Shown piece by piece: positions 14,931-16,685 of a stretch of DNA of 16,685 nucleotides. The stretch's first letter is position 1. Each line of letters starts with the position of its first letter. The position numbers and the translations under genes were made by a program. The notes below the pieces were generated by a model. That model was not told where the DNA came from and did no database searches. It saw only the letters and a program-made list of their open reading frames with translations. Source of the DNA: Phyllobacteriaceae bacterium (GTDB lineage Bacteria; Pseudomonadota; Alphaproteobacteria; Rhizobiales; Devosiaceae); the NCBI GenBank assembly GCA_012799265.1, contig JAAZLP010000126.1, forward strand, positions 1 through 16,685. Direction: 5' to 3'.

Positions 14931-15536
14931 ATGGAAAAATTCACCACATTGACCGGTGTCGCGGCGCCCCTGCCGATCATCAATATCGACACCGATATGA
15001 TCATTCCCAAGCAGTACCTGAAGACCATCAAGCGCACCGGCCTCGGCGTCGCGCTCTTCAGCGAAATGCGCTACAATGAAGACGGCTCGGAAAACCCCGA
15101 ATTCGTCCTCAACAAGCCTGCTTATCGGCAAGCCAAGATCATCATCGCCGGCGACAACTTTGGTTGCGGCTCCAGCCGTGAGCACGCGCCATGGGCACTG
15201 GCCGATTTCGGCGTCCGCTGCGTAATCTCCACCAGCTTTGCCGACATTTTCTACAATAACTGCTTCAAGAACGGCATCCTGCCGCTGGTTGTCAGCCCGG
15301 AACAGCTCAAGCTCCTGCTTGATGACGCCGAGCGCGGCTCGAACGCGACGCTGACCATCGATCTAGAAGCCCAGACCATCAAAGGTCCGGATGGCGGCAC
15401 GCTGTCCTTTGATATCGACCCGGCCCGCAAGCAGATCCTGCTCGAAGGCCTCGACGATATCGCGGGGACCCTGAAGTCCGACCCGGCCATCAGCTCGTTT
15501 GAGGGCAAGATGGCGGCGGACCGCCCCTGGCTCTAA
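14931..15536 (+). CDS. leuD: 3-isopropylmalate dehydratase small subunit
   Basis: Pairs with LeuC to form isopropylmalate isomerase, the second step of leucine synthesis. The 201 residues have the family's N-terminal block ([19 protein letters not shown], 14-31) and the substrate-binding [13 protein letters not shown] (78-90), then [23 protein letters not shown], all intact; it has the usual length. The ATG at 14931 starts where homology starts. An in-frame extension back to 14622 crosses the repeats and is not coding. GAGG is 12 bases upstream, a loose but usable site. leuC and leuB are not adjacent here. The downstream acetyltransferase starts four bases after the stop. Confidence 0.96.
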   Translation: MEKFTTLTGVAAPLPIINIDTDMIIPKQYLKTIKRTGLGVALFSEMRYNEDGSENPEFVLNKPAYRQAKIIIAGDNFGCGSSREHAPWALADFGVRCVISTSFADIFYNNCFKNGILPLVVSPEQLKLLLDDAERGSNATLTIDLEAQTIKGPDGGTLSFDIDPARKQILLEGLDDIAGTLKSDPAISSFEGKMAADRPWL

Positions 15537-15540
15537 GCCC

Positions 15541-15969
15541 ATGGCCCAGATCGTCCTCGAGAATGAGCCGGAAGCGGAAACGCGGGCCGCTATTCTCGAG
15601 GGACTGATCGCCCACAATGCCGCCGGCACGGGGGGGGAATATGCCCTCCCCCGGCCCATCTCCCTGTCGGTGCGCGATGAGACGACCGGCAAGGCCCTTG
15701 GCGGGCTCACGGCCCGCATCTCCTATTCCCGCATGTTCATCGAGCTGCTCTATATTCCGCCAGAGCAGCGCGGGACCGGCATTGGCCGGCAGCTGATGGA
15801 AAAGGCCGAGGATGTGGCGCGGGAGGCCGGATGCATTGGTATCTGGATCGACACCTTTTCGTTTCAGGCGCCGGAATTTTATCGCAAGCTCGGCTATGTC
15901 GAGTTCGGCGTGCTGAACGATTATCCGCCGGGCCATTCCCGGCATTTCCTTCACAAAACCCTGTCCTGA
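15541..15969 (+). CDS. GNAT family N-acetyltransferase
   Basis: A 142-residue acetyl-CoA dependent acetyltransferase. Motif A is plain: IELLYIPPEQRGTGIGRQLMEKAE (67-90), with QRGTGIG (76-82) binding the pyrophosphate of acetyl-CoA, and the later FYRKLGYVEFGVL (113-125) is the usual motif B. HFLHKTL at the end matches small-molecule GNATs. The substrate is unknown. The gene begins four bases after leuD and has no clear ribosome binding site, which suggests translational coupling. An in-frame ATG at 15510 within leuD is possible but less likely. Confidence 0.88.
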   Translation: MAQIVLENEPEAETRAAILEGLIAHNAAGTGGEYALPRPISLSVRDETTGKALGGLTARISYSRMFIELLYIPPEQRGTGIGRQLMEKAEDVAREAGCIGIWIDTFSFQAPEFYRKLGYVEFGVLNDYPPGHSRHFLHKTLS

Positions 15970-15975
15970 GGCATC

Positions 15976-16371
15976 ATGGTTCAGCGCGTCTCCACCGGCT
16001 CTCCTTTCGAAGCTACCTTTGGTTATTCCCGCGCTGTGCGCCACGAAGACACCGTCTATGTCTCCGGCACCACCGGTTATGACTATGCGACCATGACCAT
16101 GCCCGAGAGCGTCGGCGAGCAGGCGCGGAATGCGCTGGCGACCATCGACAAGGCGCTGAAGGAAGCCGGCTCGTCGCTCGAGGACACGGTGCGCGTGGTC
16201 TATTATGTCGGCGACCGTTCGCTGGTCGATGAGGTTGTTGCCGCGGTCGGTCCGGTTTTCAAGGATATCCGCCCGGCCGCTTCCATGCTCATCGTGCAGA
16301 TGATCGAGGAAGGCATGAAGATCGAGATCGAAGTCACCGCCCGTATCGGCGCGGCGACCAGCCACAGCTGA
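15976..16371 (+). CDS. Rid (YjgF/YER057c/UK114) family protein lacking the canonical arginine
   Basis: A 131-residue trimeric-type Rid protein. Typical RidA hydrolyses reactive imines made by PLP enzymes and needs an arginine in the 'PAR' context near the C-terminus. Here the sequence is IRPAASMLIVQMI (98-110), with Ala102 where that Arg should be, while the rest of the fold (VYVSGTTG 27-34, QARNALATIDKALKEAG 49-65, KIEIEVTARI 115-124) is kept. So it is probably a non-hydrolytic Rid subgroup member. TGAGG overlapping the stop of the GNAT gene serves as ribosome binding site; the gap is six bases. Same operon as leuD. Confidence 0.88.
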   Translation: MVQRVSTGSPFEATFGYSRAVRHEDTVYVSGTTGYDYATMTMPESVGEQARNALATIDKALKEAGSSLEDTVRVVYYVGDRSLVDEVVAAVGPVFKDIRPAASMLIVQMIEEGMKIEIEVTARIGAATSHS

Positions 16372-16386
16372 TTGATCCGTCCGGCG

Positions 16387-16685
16387 ATGCACATGCAGCA
16401 GATCGCCATCGCCCTGCATGCAGCGCTCCTGATCGGGGCGCTGTTTTTTGTCGTGCCGACGCTGACGCAATGGGACAGTCGGGCCGGGTTCCTGTTTTCG
16501 CTGACCTTTTACTGGCTTTTCTTCTGCCTGCCGGTGATCGGCTGGCACGCCCTAGCGGGCAATGACGGAAGGCTCTTTTCGGAAAAACTGCCCTGGCGGG
16601 ACTGGTGGATCATTCCGCTGCTGCTGGTTCAGGTGCTGCTCGTCGCGCTCATCACCTTTGTACCCAACACATCCATGCTGACTCA
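16387..16685 (+). CDS. Membrane protein, N-terminal part, cut by window end; possibly CPBP-type
   Basis: An open frame of 99 complete codons runs from ATG 16387 to the window edge, 15 bases after the Rid gene stop; an ATG at 16393 is an equal alternative. Three hydrophobic helices are visible (about 6-25, 34-52, 76-92), separated by a loop with KLPWRDWW. The style, with Trp and Phe near membrane borders, recalls CPBP intramembrane metalloproteases, but their glutamate and histidine motifs would lie beyond this window, so the family is a guess. Probably the last gene or later in the leuD operon. No clear ribosome binding site. Confidence 0.6.
   Translation, partial: MHMQQIAIALHAALLIGALFFVVPTLTQWDSRAGFLFSLTFYWLFFCLPVIGWHALAGNDGRLFSEKLPWRDWWIIPLLLVQVLLVALITFVPNTSMLT

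Noticed and set aside
15490..16548. Minus-strand open frame of 352 codons opposite the GNAT and Rid genes
   Set aside because: Antisense shadow of two genes with clear family motifs and operon spacing.

Overview
The window is chromosomal DNA of a high-GC alphaproteobacterium, most likely Hyphomicrobiales and possibly near Devosia or Pelagibacterium. That placement is an inference from strong GC bias at third codon positions, a DUF982 protein (a family concentrated in rhizobia-like bacteria), type-2 (short) ArgC, a TTAA-N7-TTAA box of the CtrA type, and GC-rich palindromic repeats after stop codons. No phage, plasmid, insertion sequence, CRISPR array or toxin-antitoxin module is visible. It reads as ordinary housekeeping and accessory chromosome with several small oddities.

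Layout. (1) 1-2650: a secreted protein of unknown function whose Shine-Dalgarno lies inside a hairpin, an HI0933-family flavoprotein, and convergent to it a PagL-like outer-membrane lipid A deacylase homologue; the last two share one CTAG as both stop codons. (2) 2785-5349: a luciferase-like flavin monooxygenase, a membrane-bound GGDEF protein, and a small conserved unknown. (3) 5406-7576: a minus-strand two-gene operon with a 4-base overlap, encoding a four-helix membrane protein with a long helical periplasmic domain and a membrane-anchored ClpP/SppA-like protein, headed by a perfect CtrA-type box. It is the best candidate in the window for a little-described system. (4) 7758-9351: an extended SDR reductase with a good promoter, tRNA-Ala(CGC), and a DUF982 protein with a strong terminator. 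(5) 9384-11679: a FadR-type GntR regulator divergent from an M20 dipeptidase, with two candidate operators between them. (6) 11680-12431: a palindromic repeat and a minus-strand gene broken by one in-frame stop. (7) 12432-14600: deoD with a coupled DUF1304 membrane protein, divergent from argC. (8) 14601-14930: a 330-base composite repeat region of hairpins and an 18-base tandem repeat. (9) 14931-16685: leuD followed closely by a GNAT acetyltransferase, a Rid-family protein lacking the usual arginine, and a membrane protein cut by the window end.

How the genes relate: leuD and argC serve leucine and arginine synthesis but sit apart from other leu and arg genes. The Rid-like and GNAT genes are read through from leuD. 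deoD (purine salvage) and the M20 peptidase with its regulator look like catabolic units. The membrane protein/ClpP-like pair may be part of envelope or cell-cycle biology if the CtrA box is real.
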